The notes beneath the pieces are model-generated. The model was not told where the DNA came from and ran no database searches. It worked only from the letters and a program-made list of their open reading frames with translations. A program made the position numbers and the translations under genes. A DNA stretch of 64,000 bases, taken from Tetracentron sinense. Taxonomy: Eukaryota > Streptophyta > Magnoliopsida > Trochodendrales > Trochodendraceae. The stretch is from positions 10,266,378 to 10,330,377 of the forward strand of contig CM026573.1 in assembly GCA_015143295.1 (NCBI GenBank), written 5' to 3'. Positions 53,840-64,000 of the stretch are shown in pieces. The stretch's first letter is position 1. Each line of letters opens with the position of its first letter.

Positions 53840-54690
53840 ACTAGCGTTACAAGAGGTCGTAACTGAAAGTCAGTCACAGAACCGTTTTAGTATACTCCTT
53901 GATAGTGAGCTAGTCAAGCAGAAATAAGATGATGAATGCAAAAATGAAGGTAATGGGTGTAAAACTAACATCACTGGAGGCCGTAATTGATATTCGATCA
54001 TATGATCGTGACAGTAATCCTTTAATAGTGAGCTAGTAAAGCAGAAATAATCTCCACAAGAGGCCGTAACTAAAATCTGGCCACACGACTGCTCCAGTAC
54101 TCCTTTAATAGTGAAGGGGAAGGGTGATAGATGTGAGACTAACATCACTAGAGGCCGTAACTGACATCCGGTCACACGATCGGGATGATACTCCTTTAAT
54201 AGTGAACTAGTCAAGTAGAAATGAGCTTCACAAGAGGCCGCAACTGAAATCTAGCCATACGACCATTCCAGTGCTCTTTTAATAGTGAAGGGAAAATGCT
54301 GCTGCAAAAATACAGGCGACGATGCAGGACTAACATCACTGGAGGCTGTAACTGACGTCCGGTCACGCGATCGGGACAGTACTCCTTTAACAGTGAGCTA
54401 GTTGAGCAGAAATAGACTTCACAAGAGGCCGTAATTGAAATCTAACCACACGACCGTTCCAGTGCTCCTTTAATAGTGAAGGGGAAGCGATGCTGCAAAA
54501 ATACAGGCGACAGATGCGGGACTAACATCACTGAGGCCGTAACTGACGTCCGGTTACGCGATCGGGACAATGTTTCTTTAACAGTGAGCTAGTCAAGCAG
54601 AAATAGACTTCACAAGAGGCCGTAATTGAAATCTAGCCACACAACCGTTCCAGTGCTCTTTTAATAGTGAAGGGGATACGATGGTGCAGA
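53840..54690. repeat. Minisatellite of about 191 bp in the gag-only element
   Basis: The marker GAGGCCGTAAYTGA occurs at about 53977, 54151, 54342 and 54533 (spacings 174, 191, 191). Each unit also has a second, half-related GAGGCCG.AACTGAAATCTAG segment and CTCCTTTAATAGTGARSKRG. So the unit is itself a duplicated half-unit of roughly 90-95 bp. It lies between gag and the 3' LTR. Confidence 0.85.
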
Positions 54691-54837
54691 CATTCACCCA
54701 AATGATCAACAAAGATAATGAGGGTAAAGACAGCCGCCCGACTACTTTGATAACTGGCCGATTGTCTTCCAAAGTAGTAAGATGATAGGGATAAAGACAG
54801 TCACCTGACTGCTTCACCTAAGATAGGATACAATGAT

Positions 54838-54968
54838 GGTGCAGACAATCGCCCGATTGCCTCATTGGAGTAGGATGCAAGATAGTGCAGACAACCGCCA
54901 AATTGTCTCACTGGAGATGAATGCAAGATAGTGCAGAAAACTGCCCGATTGTCTCACTGGGGATGAAT
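54838..54968. repeat. Three units of about 52 bp
   Basis: GTGCAGACAAYCGCCMRATTG with CTCAYTGGAG and GATGCAAGATA repeats three times, adjoining the longer minisatellite. Confidence 0.8.
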
Positions 54969-56607
54969 TTGATATGATAGCTGATAAGAGTGAGTATGGA
55001 TTCAAGAGTTTTGATGAGCGGGATGAAATCGAATATGAGAGTGAGAGCCATGGCCTTGAGCCGTTGCACGAATCTTATGCCTCTCTCTATATATATAGCC
55101 TAACGGATTTGACGTGCCCCCCAACTTGGATGGTTCTATGTAGGTATTTGCCCCTCGAGATGTATAGGTTTTCAACATCTGTATCACCTAGGATAGTCTG
55201 CTGACTTTACTTCGCCCTGATTTCACTGCTCCTCTTGCCCCAGCGGGAATGAGTAGCCGACATTTAACTAATTCTATTGAGGAGTCAACTTTGACTGACT
55301 ACGGACAACTTACTAACATACTGATGGACTGACGGACAGATGATGCGACAGACCTGTTGAAAAGACTGATGGATTAACTAACGGGTGGTTTGGTGGTAGA
55401 CTGACAATTGACCAGTGGACTGACTGTTTCTAATTGTTTACATGTGTCTGAGATTGCTTGCATTAGGAAACCTTGCTAGGTTCCTTTGCCTTCCAGCTGT
55501 GTTTGATTATCTTTGAGGTAGATCTTTGTCTGCTGGGGGTGAATGTCTGCAAAGCATGTTTTAGCTTATTTTTCTCTCTTTTACCCTGGGCTCTTACAGG
55601 TTTTCACCAGGACTGGGTTGTATGTTTTGATCTTTGTCTATTTTTTGCCCCTATGCCTTTTTAGGTTTTCACTAGGACTGGGTTCACATGATTTTTGCGC
55701 GATAGTTGGATTGATGGTTCCTTACTATGCCCGTGAAATGAATTTTGGTTTTATCCATTTTTTGCCCCTGGGCCCTTTCGGGTTTTCACCAGGACTAGGT
55801 ATACAAGCTTTGTAAATTCTCTTGCTCTTCTCTCTAATAATTCCTCAGTCTTCTCTCATCATTGCTTGTCGACAAATAGAGGTGAGTGCTTCTGACCGCT
55901 AATGCTCAAGTCCTTTCAAAGATCAAGAAGGGCTTAATGTTTAGGACGAAACATGGTTTGGTTAGAAATGAGATAAGACTCAAAATTTCTTGTTTTAACA
56001 AGGGTAGGGCACTCTATGACATTTGTTTAGTGTCAGAATAGAACCGGCTTTCCGCATTTTTCGTCTTTTGGTATAGCTTTGCTTTGTAACCAATTACCTT
56101 TTTATTTGTTCTTTAATTTTATTTTTATTTTTATACATGGTTGCTTTGTATTGTGGACATTTGCTGTATTATAACCGAACCTAATTTCAGGCTGCCTGCG
56201 TACCCAAATAGGGCGATGTAGTTCAACCAAAAGGCCAAAATTGTTGGTTGCTCTTTGCTGGTTGTTCATCTTTTGAATTGTTATTTTGACATTCAAGGGG
56301 GGTGCCCTGTTGTGGGTTTTGAAAGAAAGGCTATTTAGGCTCAAAGGTCTAACTAGTCGATATATATAGCACGGGTAAGTGAGGTGTTGTGAAGGTTTAT
56401 CTAAAGATGGTCTTCTATCATTTCCTCGATTAGTTGAGAGCATGTATAGTCATTGCATCGTTCTCATTTTAGTTGATTGACATTTGATGGCTCAGAGAAG
56501 TCTTCATTGTTCCTGCATTATTCTTGTCTTGATTTGCTCAAACTATGAAGAGCATCTACTGATTCTTTATAGGCCTTAGAAACTAGTTCAGTTCCCAACT
56601 TAAGCAT
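54969..56607. other. Non-coding interior of the gag-only element
   Basis: No pol motif on either strand. Three copies of a TTTTGCCCCTGGGCCCTTTC / GGTTTTCACCAGGACTGGGT pair occur at about 55588, 55648 and 55765. Short frames (up to 114 residues) lack domains. In a full gypsy element this space would hold pol. Confidence 0.7.
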
Positions 56608-56852
56608 CTAAGAGCACAATAGAACTTGACTTAAAAGAGTTATTTTATTAAAATGCCAAAAGCGGACAAACCTGACAATGAAGACAAACAAAACAAGAGC
56701 CACTGGACATTTGCTTGACTTGGACTGATGGTAGGGATGGATATGGGCTAACATGACCGGCAAAGGTACCAAGAAAAGAGGTACAAAGAGAGACACATCA
56801 AAATTAAAGTTTGTTCGAAGATCAGTTACAGAACTATTCCGGCTGAAGCGCC

Positions 56853-58000
56853 TTAGTTTGCAGGAGGAGCATGGTTGCGGAGAGGAGCCTGATTGATGTC
56901 CGTGTTCCCCGGTGTAAAGCAAATTCTGTCTTTTTCCAGTTGGTCCTGGATTGCATGTTTTAAATCATAGCACCTATCTGTAAGATGTCCTGGTGATTGA
57001 TGATATCCGCAATGTTGTTTTGACCGGTACCCCTTTGGGAGAACAGTCGGAGGAGGTTGTGGATCTTTCAGGGTGATCAACTTCTTGTCCAACAGGAATG
57101 AAAGGAGTGCTGTCAGAGAATATGGGAGCGGAGTGAATGCCCGATTTTTCCTCTGTTCAAGGGTCATCTAGTGGGGGAGCAATTTACCTTGAGGTTGTTG
57201 AGCTTGCCGGATTTGTCGATCTTGTTGTCAAGGCAAATTAGGAACCTGAACTGGTATGACTGCCACCATATGTCCGTCATCCTCCTTCTTTCTGTTGTTC
57301 TTCCTTGGATGTACCAGAGCACGGGAAGAAGATGCACCATTTGTTCCCTGAAAAATGTCAAATGACCTACTATCACCCATCGTTGTTTCAATCCTGACAC
57401 TGTACTTGGCCATGGTGCTGAAGTCTGAGATAGGCTGTGCCGCTAGGAGAGTCTTGAGCGGATGCTTGAGGGCGCGAAGAAAGGTTGTTACCAATTCTTC
57501 TTCCGGCAGATGGGTGCTCATTTTTCCAGCCATTTCTCTCCACCGAACTGAGTACTCAATGAAGGTTTCACTGTATCTCTGGGACAATCTCTCTAGATCT
57601 GCCCTCTGTGGGACTAGGTCGACACTGTATGAATATTGGGCAACAAAGATCTCACACAGGTCTTCCCATATCCAAACCCTATTGGGGTCTACCTTGGTGA
57701 ACCATTGTAATGTAGCTCCTTTTAAGCTCTTCTGAAATAGTTGTACCAGCAATTTGTCCCCGTGCTCAAGTTAGAATAATTCTCCGCGGTATGCTCTTAA
57801 ATGTGTCTCTGGACATCCTTTCCCACTATACTTCCTAAAGCCAGGTATCTTGAATTCCTTGGGCAATTGAATCCCTGGATGTATGCACATGCCCTTGAAG
57901 TTGGTTGACTTACGGGATCCCTGAGTTTGCCTTACCAACTTTTCTAGTTTCTCAATTCTCTCCCAATATACATCCGGGATTTGGGTAGAACTTGAAGATA
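56853..58000 (-). pseudogene. Tat-type Gag, frames broken
   Basis: About 57960-57770 (minus): IPGFRKYSGKGCPETHLRAY, then a stop. 57752-57228: LVQLFQKSLKGATLQWFTKV, RVWIWEDLCEIFVAQY, RADLERLSQRYSETFIEYSV and WREMAGKM, which match the Retrotrans_gag core (F..SL.GaA..W, W.dL...F...Y). 57167-56853: HCGYHQSPGHLTDRCYDLKH, a C-H-C style knuckle typical of Tat-lineage Gag, followed by AIQDQLEKDRI. Forms the particle shell and packages RNA in active elements. At least one stop and one frame shift separate the parts. Confidence 0.8.
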
Positions 58001-59448
58001 CATGAGCAGACCCCGTGTGCAGTTCACCGCCAGCCCTAGTCTCTTCTTCCTCGAACTGGTGTATGATGGGTGATGAAATATGATGAGTAGGTTGGGGTTG
58101 GATTGGCGGAGGAGGGATGTTGAAGGTGAATTCCGGTTGTGATTAGTTTGATGGTGAGGGAATGTTGAGGGTAAGTGATGGTTGAACAGGTTGTGGTGGT
58201 ATGTTGGTGGTAGGTAGTGATGAGATAAGGTTGGCAGTAGATGGTGGATTAGGTTGTGATGGCCTTGTTGCCTCAGTCGATTGAGAGTTAAAGGAAGAGA
58301 GGGCATGAGTCACTGCCCTCATAAAATCCTGGACAATGCTTCTCAGATCTTCAATGTTCTGAGCATTCTCTGCTAATCTTGCCTCAATACGGGGGGCTTG
58401 AGTTTATGATGTCGGTGTGTCAGGGTCAGTCTCTTGGCCATCCTAAGGGTCCATGTTGCAATTGGTTGATCGGGTATCATCTGTATTTACCCTTTAGATA
58501 CGTGATTGACTCAGGGTCTGCTCCTGAAAAAGACGGGAGGTGTGGAGTAAGAGTTGGAATAGATAGGAGAGTGAAAAAAATGGAAGACATGTAAATAACC
58601 TAACAGAGTCTAGTTGGTACAGGGACAATGCCCCTAGCCTAGAAGTTGGAGTGACATGTAAGAGGGAATATTTTTGATTTTTTGTTGTTATTTTGAACAA
58701 GGTGTGACCTGACAGATGAGACCCGATAGAGTAAGCGGAGATAACTCCGTTCTACTAACCTGGGTTGTTGGTAGCCAGGGCCTACTAGGCCAAAGTTGAA
58801 GTGGGTTAATGAGCTCACCCATTGTAACTTAGGATTTGAAACTCACATGTATGTCTGGAGTCGGGTAGGAGGTATTTTATTACAAGCACAACAAAAGACT
58901 CAGTACATGCCCCTTGGATGAGTGTTTATCTGGATAGAGTGCCCTGATATTCAACCTTGGTTGAGAGACATGTATAGTGTATAAGCAGGTTAGAGTTTAG
59001 AGTATCCCTCCAGGTGGGCTGTTTGTAGGCTATACTTTAGCCTACTCTATATGTATGCATGCTGGTGTAATGCAGGGTGTTCCTAAAGGATGGGGGGATC
59101 ATTTATTACCGTATATGTGACTCCCTGGTATAGAACATACCTGAGACGATTGGTGTAAGCGGGAGTGTTCAGGATCCTTCTCTGAGGGTAATCACCCAGC
59201 AAGAGTAATTCCGCGGATCTCAAAGACTTTTAAGCCTCTGTCACTGAAGATAATCATCCAGCAGCCGTAAGCGTAATAAGCCTGACTATGGATTAAATAA
59301 GTTACTACACTATCATGTTATGTATGAAATGCACTGTACAAGAAACACCCAAGAGATATAAAGAATTAGCAATCAATTAAATACTTAGGTATTTTAATTA
59401 ATTTTGAGATTATTTGGCTTAAGTTTAAGTTCCGGCTTGAACCTCTTC
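58001..59448 (-). other. Gag N-terminal region and leader of the gag-only element
   Basis: About 58310-58060 on the minus strand is Pro/Asn/His-rich in one frame, probably a low-complexity N-terminal part of Gag or its frame-shifted image. 58600-59448 is an untranslated leader with no recognised feature. Confidence 0.45.
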
Positions 59449-59464
59449 CTCAGTGGAGTCGCCA
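59449..59464 (-). promoter_or_regulatory. Primer-binding site of the gag-only element
   Basis: Minus-strand TGGCGACTCCACTGAG lies four bases inside the 5' LTR end. The TGGCGACTCC.CTG form is what I recall for PBSs of plant Tat-like elements (tRNA not assigned here). It settles the orientation as minus. Confidence 0.7.
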
Positions 59465-59468
59465 GAGC

Positions 59469-61738
59469 TGTGAGCATGAGAAATTTCCTACCCACTTTCA
59501 TATTTTATGGTTTGACTGAGAGTCGCCACCTATTCATTTTAAGGGATAGGTCCCGGATTGATTTGGATAAGGCAAATGGTCTGTCAGAGCTAGGGTAAGC
59601 GGTTCGATTAAGTCATGAGGAATGTGTTAGGCACCACAGGACCCCCATTTTACAAATGGTTACCTACTCCCTAAATGTAAACCAATCTTAATCTCAAAAT
59701 TAGTTAAAATGTCTAAGTGTTTAATCGAATGTTAATCCAAGAAAGATAGAAAGCTAGATGGGCTAGGGTCGAACCTGGGTTGGGTTGCTTACGTACTCAC
59801 ATTGGGGTGAGATCAGACCGAGCATAGTTCTAACACATGAGCCCATGCCAAGGCTAAGGGGAGTGTGTGTGTGCATCAAGAGTTGCTAAGGGTCTAACTC
59901 GGAGGCTAGGGTTTGGTTGACTGGGTTGGTCAAGTGCATGGTTTAAGTCTAACCACGGTTAGAAGAAATTTAATCATGGTTAGAAGATCTAACTACAGTT
60001 CAGAAGATCTTACAAGTATCTTTTTGGTCTTTTTAGATTTTTTTTTAGTGTTTTTGGTATTTTGAGATTTTATCATGTTTTTTTAGATTTTCTTATAGGT
60101 AGGATTTTGGTAAAATTAACTAAAGTCAAATTTAATCCCAGAGAAAGATTAAGGAAAAGTTAGGCTAAAAGATTATATTTGGGATATAAAGAGGGGTGTG
60201 CATTATGAATAGTAAATGGTCTATTGCCAACACCTATTTTGTTGGATTGATGTTGATAATAGATCCAATACCATTGTCTTTGGTATGAGACATTTTGGAT
60301 AATGTCCTCTTTAAATCCTTAAACCATCATTTACCCAATCAAAATAGAACATGAAGGAAAAAGAAAGAAATGAAAAAAAGTGACAAGTGGAGAAAATGAA
60401 AACTCATCATCTCCTTTCTAATGTAGTCACTTTACACCATTATGAATGATGTAATGAAGTTCTAAATATGAAAATTGGAGTGAGGATGAGTTTTTCCAAA
60501 GAATTCCAGAAGAAGGATTAAAATCAAAATGAAGAAACAAAATGAAAAGAAAGTTATAGCTTTAACTTCTACTCTCTATGAGCTTCCCCATATCCACACT
60601 AGTGGGTACATAGAAAAGAAAGAAATATTTATATGAAAGGAAAAAGAAAATACCTCTCATTTCTTTGGAGGTGGGGTCCCTCTATACCATTAGATTGGTG
60701 TATAGAAGTCCAACTAAATTTGAGAAGAGAGAGGTCTTCCCAAATGGTTCTAGAAAAAGACTAGAAAAAAAAAAAAAAACTAAATATAAAGTAAAGAAGA
60801 AGATGAAGAATAAAGGGAGGAGTGTCAACTCCTTCGAGACTTCTTTTCCAATGCTCTAAGAGGTGAAGGGTTTTTAGAGTCCACAAAGGAAGAGAGTTAA
60901 TGAAGAATTCTAATCTTTTAGTTCTAGAATTCTCTACACACTCTAAACCTCAGCTTCTTCTAACTTTCTTCAAGATTAAAAAGAAATATAAGGGATAAGA
61001 TGAGGAAGAGCTAGGGTTTCCACTTGGGATTTTGGAGGTGAGAGAATTTGATTGGGAGGGTCTTTTATTTATAGAGTTTTTGTGGTAATTTGGTAATTAA
61101 TAGAGGGTTTGGTGAGAAGAAGGGAGGTGATTGGTTTGTCAAAAATGGATGTGGTTGGTGATTAGGTAGTCAAAAAGGTATGTACTTGGTGAGAGGTGAT
61201 TGAGTGGTCAAAAAGAGTGTAAGAGAATTAATTATTTTGTAAAAGTCGTAAGAGAATGAGAAATGTGATTAGTTAGTAAAAAATGTGTGTAGTTGGTGAG
61301 AGGTGATTGAGTGGTCAAAAAGGTGTGTAAACACAAAAATGAGGTTAATTAGGGTTTGAAGAAAAAAATAGGTCTTTTGTAGGAAAGTGAAAAATGGGCT
61401 TGGGTTTGTGGGTTTTGGATATGGGTTGAATGGATGTGGTTATGTGGACTAGATCTTATGGATCATGGATTGTTAGTAGATGGGTCATGGGTTATGGTTA
61501 TTAGACTTTAGATATGGCAATTGGGCTTGAGCTATGGTAATTAGACTTTTGCTAAAGCAATTGAGCTTTGACTAAGACAATTGAGTAATTAGGCTTGACT
61601 ACTTGGGCTTGGATAATCGAATTAAGTAATTGGGCTTGATTGAGTTGTTTGGCCAAATGGGCTTGGGTCTTGGGTAAACCTTGAAGCATTTGAAAAAGCG
61701 GGAAGAGGGATAGGCGGTGCAAAAATAAGGTGCTTACA
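59469..61738 (-). repeat. 5' LTR of the gag-only element
   Basis: Plus-strand ends TGTGAGCATGAG and AAGGTGCTTACA. 2270 bp against 2339 bp for its partner; the difference comes from small indels in the simple-sequence parts, such as the region after GGTGTAGGAG in the left copy. Minus-strand TATA box (CTATAAATAAAAG) near 61060-61075. Confidence 0.85.
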
Positions 61739-62640
61739 CTAAGCAGCCAAAACTATAATTCAAGGCTCGTTTACCCAAACATATATTACAACATGCAATA
61801 CTGAACATCATACATCATTTATCATTCGTCATGACATATAATTCTCATGGTTTGTAAATTAAACATACATAATCATGGTTCCTAAAGTATCATCATGATA
61901 TCATTCATTATACATTAATTCGAATAGTGCATACAAAAATATAATTGCCTTAACATCCCTAATTGCACATGCGTCATAGCCTTGCATCAAACTCATAGAT
62001 CATCGAATAATTCCTAGAAAATACTGCTTTCTCCATATTCAATCATACATACTCAATAATTAAATTCATTCATCCATATTAAATTATACGTACATGAATC
62101 ATAATCGAAATCTCATTAATAATCATGGTAAAGTTACATAAGAGGAGTTCCTACGATAAATACTTAATATTGTTCTTACTTCAAAACTTATCTTACTTTT
62201 CCTTACTAGCATCAAAGATCATGCTATTGATAGAGAAAGTCATATCTACATTTCTTGATCATTTCCCTACGATCATAAGCTTGCAAATGGCTTTCGATTT
62301 CGATCCTCCAAGTTTTTTCTTCTCTTCCTAGCAAGGTCTGTGCAAAACCCTATGTTTTTCTCTCATTGGATCTCTAAAAGCTCTTAGAATGTTTGGAAAA
62401 CCTAAACAAAAAGTTAAAGGCCTATTTATAGAGTTAGGAGTCTTAATCATTTACTAATTCTCGGAAATCCTTCTTTTAGAAGGTTTCTGGGCTAAACACT
62501 TAACGAGCGGTCGTTTGGTGAGCGAGCGGTCAACCGGTCTTGATCGGTGGTCGAATGGTGGTTTGCTCACTCTTTGCCCAAAAACCCCATATGTTGGGCT
62601 ATGGGGCCTTTACTTGACATGTGTAATCTATTTTAACACC
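61739..62640 (-). mobile_element. Right part of host LTR-F with promoter
   Basis: On the minus strand CTCTATAAATAGGCC (about 62420-62434) is a strong TATA box, followed by a typical LTR leader (GAGAGAAAAACATAGGG, GCAAGGTCTGTGC region inverted). The plus-strand CGAGCGGTCGTTTGGTGAGC duplicates (62503-62535) lie upstream. The outer LTR end was not identified. The 68-residue frame at 62125-62331 is unremarkable. Confidence 0.45.
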
Positions 62641-62867
62641 CATTAATTGTGGTTAAGATGCACTCACCCCTAGGTCTTATACATCTACCATTGGTATTTA
62701 GAAAAAAATTAAATCTTGAGTTAATAAATTTAACTAGGGTTAAAGAGGGTTAAAATGGACACATTCACGCCTAACAAATCAATCCTTTATAACATTTTTT
62801 TAGGGGGGGATGGATAGTCCCCATTGGGCAGGCACGCTATTGGTCTACTCTCAAAAAAAAATAAGAA
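62641..62867. repeat. Fragment of the TTAACC foldback family
   Basis: TTTTAACACCCATTAATTGTGGTTAAG, GACTCACCCCTAGG-like text and AGGGTTAAAGAGGGTTAAAA match arms of repeats at 15.1, 39.6 and 63.64 kb. Then a short A-rich unassigned part. Confidence 0.5.
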
Positions 62868-63030
62868 GAGGAATGCTAGCCCTACTCTCAAGAATTTCCT
62901 ACTCTTAAGTTGAACTAACCACCTGTCCAAATTTTCTGTAATAGTGCACACTTTTATAGTGATTGCAATGCTTCAACCGAAAATATGGACAAGTGGTTGG
63001 TTCAGCTTGAGAGTAGGGCTAGCACTCCTC
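62868..63030. mobile_element. Foldback MITE, 163 bp
   Basis: GAGGAATGCTAGCCCTACTC pairs with GAGTAGGGCTAGCACTCCTC at the far end. Further in, AACTAACCACCTGTCCA pairs with TGGACAAGTGGTTGGTT. High pairing along both arms; non-coding. Confidence 0.75.
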
Positions 63031-63280
63031 GTAAAAAAAATACCATTTTTTAAATGAATTTTCAAAAAAGTAATTAAAATATTATTTTAATTTTTTTTAT
63101 TGGAGTGGACGAATAACATGCATGCTCTAGCATGAGGCTTGTGCCTCCCTGATCCTTTAAAGAAAAAAAAGGCCAAGTTTTACTAATATTATTTAATTGA
63201 ATAGTGTATAGCCAAAGGCAAAGGCCAAATTCATGGCCATCGCGTCTTTTTCTAAACATTTTTTTTCTTAGAAGTTTAGT

Positions 63281-63413
63281 GGGGATGGAGCCCCCCCTCC
63301 CCTGACTCCGCTCATCTTCCAGGCTACACCCCTATTGATAGAATATGATTTTTTTTAAAAAAATTTCAGGGGGGTTCAGCCCTCGTGGCCCATGTGGCTC
63401 TGCTCCTTCTTGG
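63281..63413 (-). repeat. Inverted copy of the GGGGCRGAGCCA repeat
   Basis: Minus-strand GGAGCAGAGCCACATGGGCC, GAGGGCTGAACCCCCCTGA, AGGGGTGTAGCCTGG and GCGGAGTCAGGGGAGG follow the order of 50293-50440. Confidence 0.65.
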
Positions 63414-64000
63414 TTAGATCTAAGCATTACCCTTTGGTAGCCCTAACTCCATGTGAAAGAAGGTAAATAGGCCTACCTCAGATTAAGGTGTACATGATAC
63501 TCCCTATAATGCGTACACAGGAAGTGCACATCGGTCGGGCAAGGCTTGTCCTACTCCCTATCCACCTGATTTGGTAAAGAGTCCTTAGAATTGGATCCCA
63601 GGGTCCTCTTCTAAGCTCACCGCAGTATCCCAATGTCCCTTTTAACACCTGTTTAACCATGATTAAGCTTAATTAAATTAAAAATAATGTTTTTTTTTCT
63701 TCTAAAAACTAGGTTAGATTGCTTAACTCTAGGGGGTGAGTGAATCTTAACCACAATTGATAGGTGGTAAAAAGAGGGTGTGGACCAATGAAATCACGGG
63801 CCAGCTTCTAAGCTAACCCTGGTCCGTTTTCCATTTCTATTTGGTAAATGAACAAGAAAAAAAGGACGACAAAATGCATTATTTGTTTTTTTAGGGTCAA
63901 GACAAAATGCAAATGCATTATTCACCCATGTGAATGAATGTTTCCTTGTATTTGCCTGCAGTCATTGCGTTGTGGTATGATTAAGTTTACCAAAAAATGA
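63414..64000. other. Gene-free; foldback-family fragment
   Basis: 63635-63780 (CCCTTTTAACACCTGTTTAACC, TTAGATTGCTTAACTCTAGG, GTGAGTGAATCTTAACCAC) is another TTAACC-family foldback of which the arms pair. The rest shows nothing recognisable. The minus frame at 63478-63660 is not credible. Confidence 0.45.

Larger units (their letters stand above)
51183..61738 (-). mobile_element. Complete gag-only LTR retrotransposon (TR-GAG/LARD type)
   Basis: Two LTRs in the same orientation (51183-53521 and 59469-61738) enclose 5.9 kb. On the minus strand the 5' LTR is at the right, a primer-binding site follows at 59464-59449, gag lies at about 58000-56850, and the 3' LTR is at the left. GTAAG (51178-51182) and CTAAG (61739-61743) flank it: four of five positions agree. 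Protease, RT, RNase H and integrase motifs are absent from every frame, so it would need another element's enzymes. Gag type and PBS suggest the Tat branch of Ty3/gypsy. Confidence 0.85.

Noticed and set aside
53840-54690. Centromeric satellite
   Set aside because: Only about four units of 191 bp, confined to one retroelement interior between gag and LTR.
1-64000. tRNA or 5S rRNA genes
   Set aside because: Only tRNA-derived SINE heads with A/B-box-like motifs were seen; none can fold as a complete cloverleaf by inspection.
1-64000. A biosynthetic gene cluster around LAR
   Set aside because: No second intact gene is visible in the window; everything else recognisable is repeat-derived.

Overview
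This looks like a stretch of nuclear chromosome from a flowering plant. It is AT-rich, has one ordinary intron-containing plant gene, and is otherwise almost entirely transposable elements, many inserted into one another. The species cannot be fixed from the sequence. Nothing suggests bacterial, organellar or viral DNA. I see no tRNA, rRNA or CRISPR locus.

The only intact gene is a leucoanthocyanidin reductase (LAR; flavan-3-ol and proanthocyanidin pathway) on the + strand at 40693-45524. It has five exons with canonical GT/AG junctions and an uninterrupted 351-residue product that keeps the RFLP, ICCN and THD motifs. Its third intron is 3.16 kb and holds a Tourist-type MITE. MITE-like foldbacks crowd its 5' side, and a SINE with a perfect 16-bp target-site duplication lies about 300 bp past its stop.

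Layout. 1-1.9 kb: probable LTR piece. 1.9-8.3 kb: long-inverted-repeat element, SINE and MITEs (Mutator-like, Tourist, hAT-like, foldbacks). 9.65-24.3 kb: nest in which a minus-strand gypsy-type LTR is split by a second LTR (10.93-13.04 kb) and a CACTA transposon (13.04-22.17 kb), the latter carrying a solo LTR (19.52-21.16 kb) with GATAA on both sides. 24.8-31.5 kb: 5'-truncated chromovirus-like Ty3/gypsy element with decayed gag-pol, a polypurine tract and a 2.85-kb 3' LTR. 31.5-32.7 kb: remnant of another LTR element. 32.8-36.0 kb: Tourist MITE with a CAC/CCA microsatellite core and a solo LTR inside the microsatellite. 36.9-40.3 kb: MITEs. 40.7-45.5 kb: LAR. 45.8-50.5 kb: three SINEs with target duplications, tandem foldbacks and a LINE RNase H fragment. 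51.18-61.74 kb: complete 10.6-kb minus-strand LTR element with gag but no recognisable pol (TR-GAG/LARD type), inserted in another LTR. 61.7-64 kb: that host LTR plus foldback repeats.

I found no previously undescribed multi-gene system. The most informative features are the nesting order fixed by target-site duplications, a Mutator-like MITE family with three copies each flanked by near-identical 9-bp duplications, the gag-only element with minisatellites at its 3' side, and the intact LAR among these repeats. All coordinates and alignments were made by eye; boundaries without a stated target duplication are approximate.
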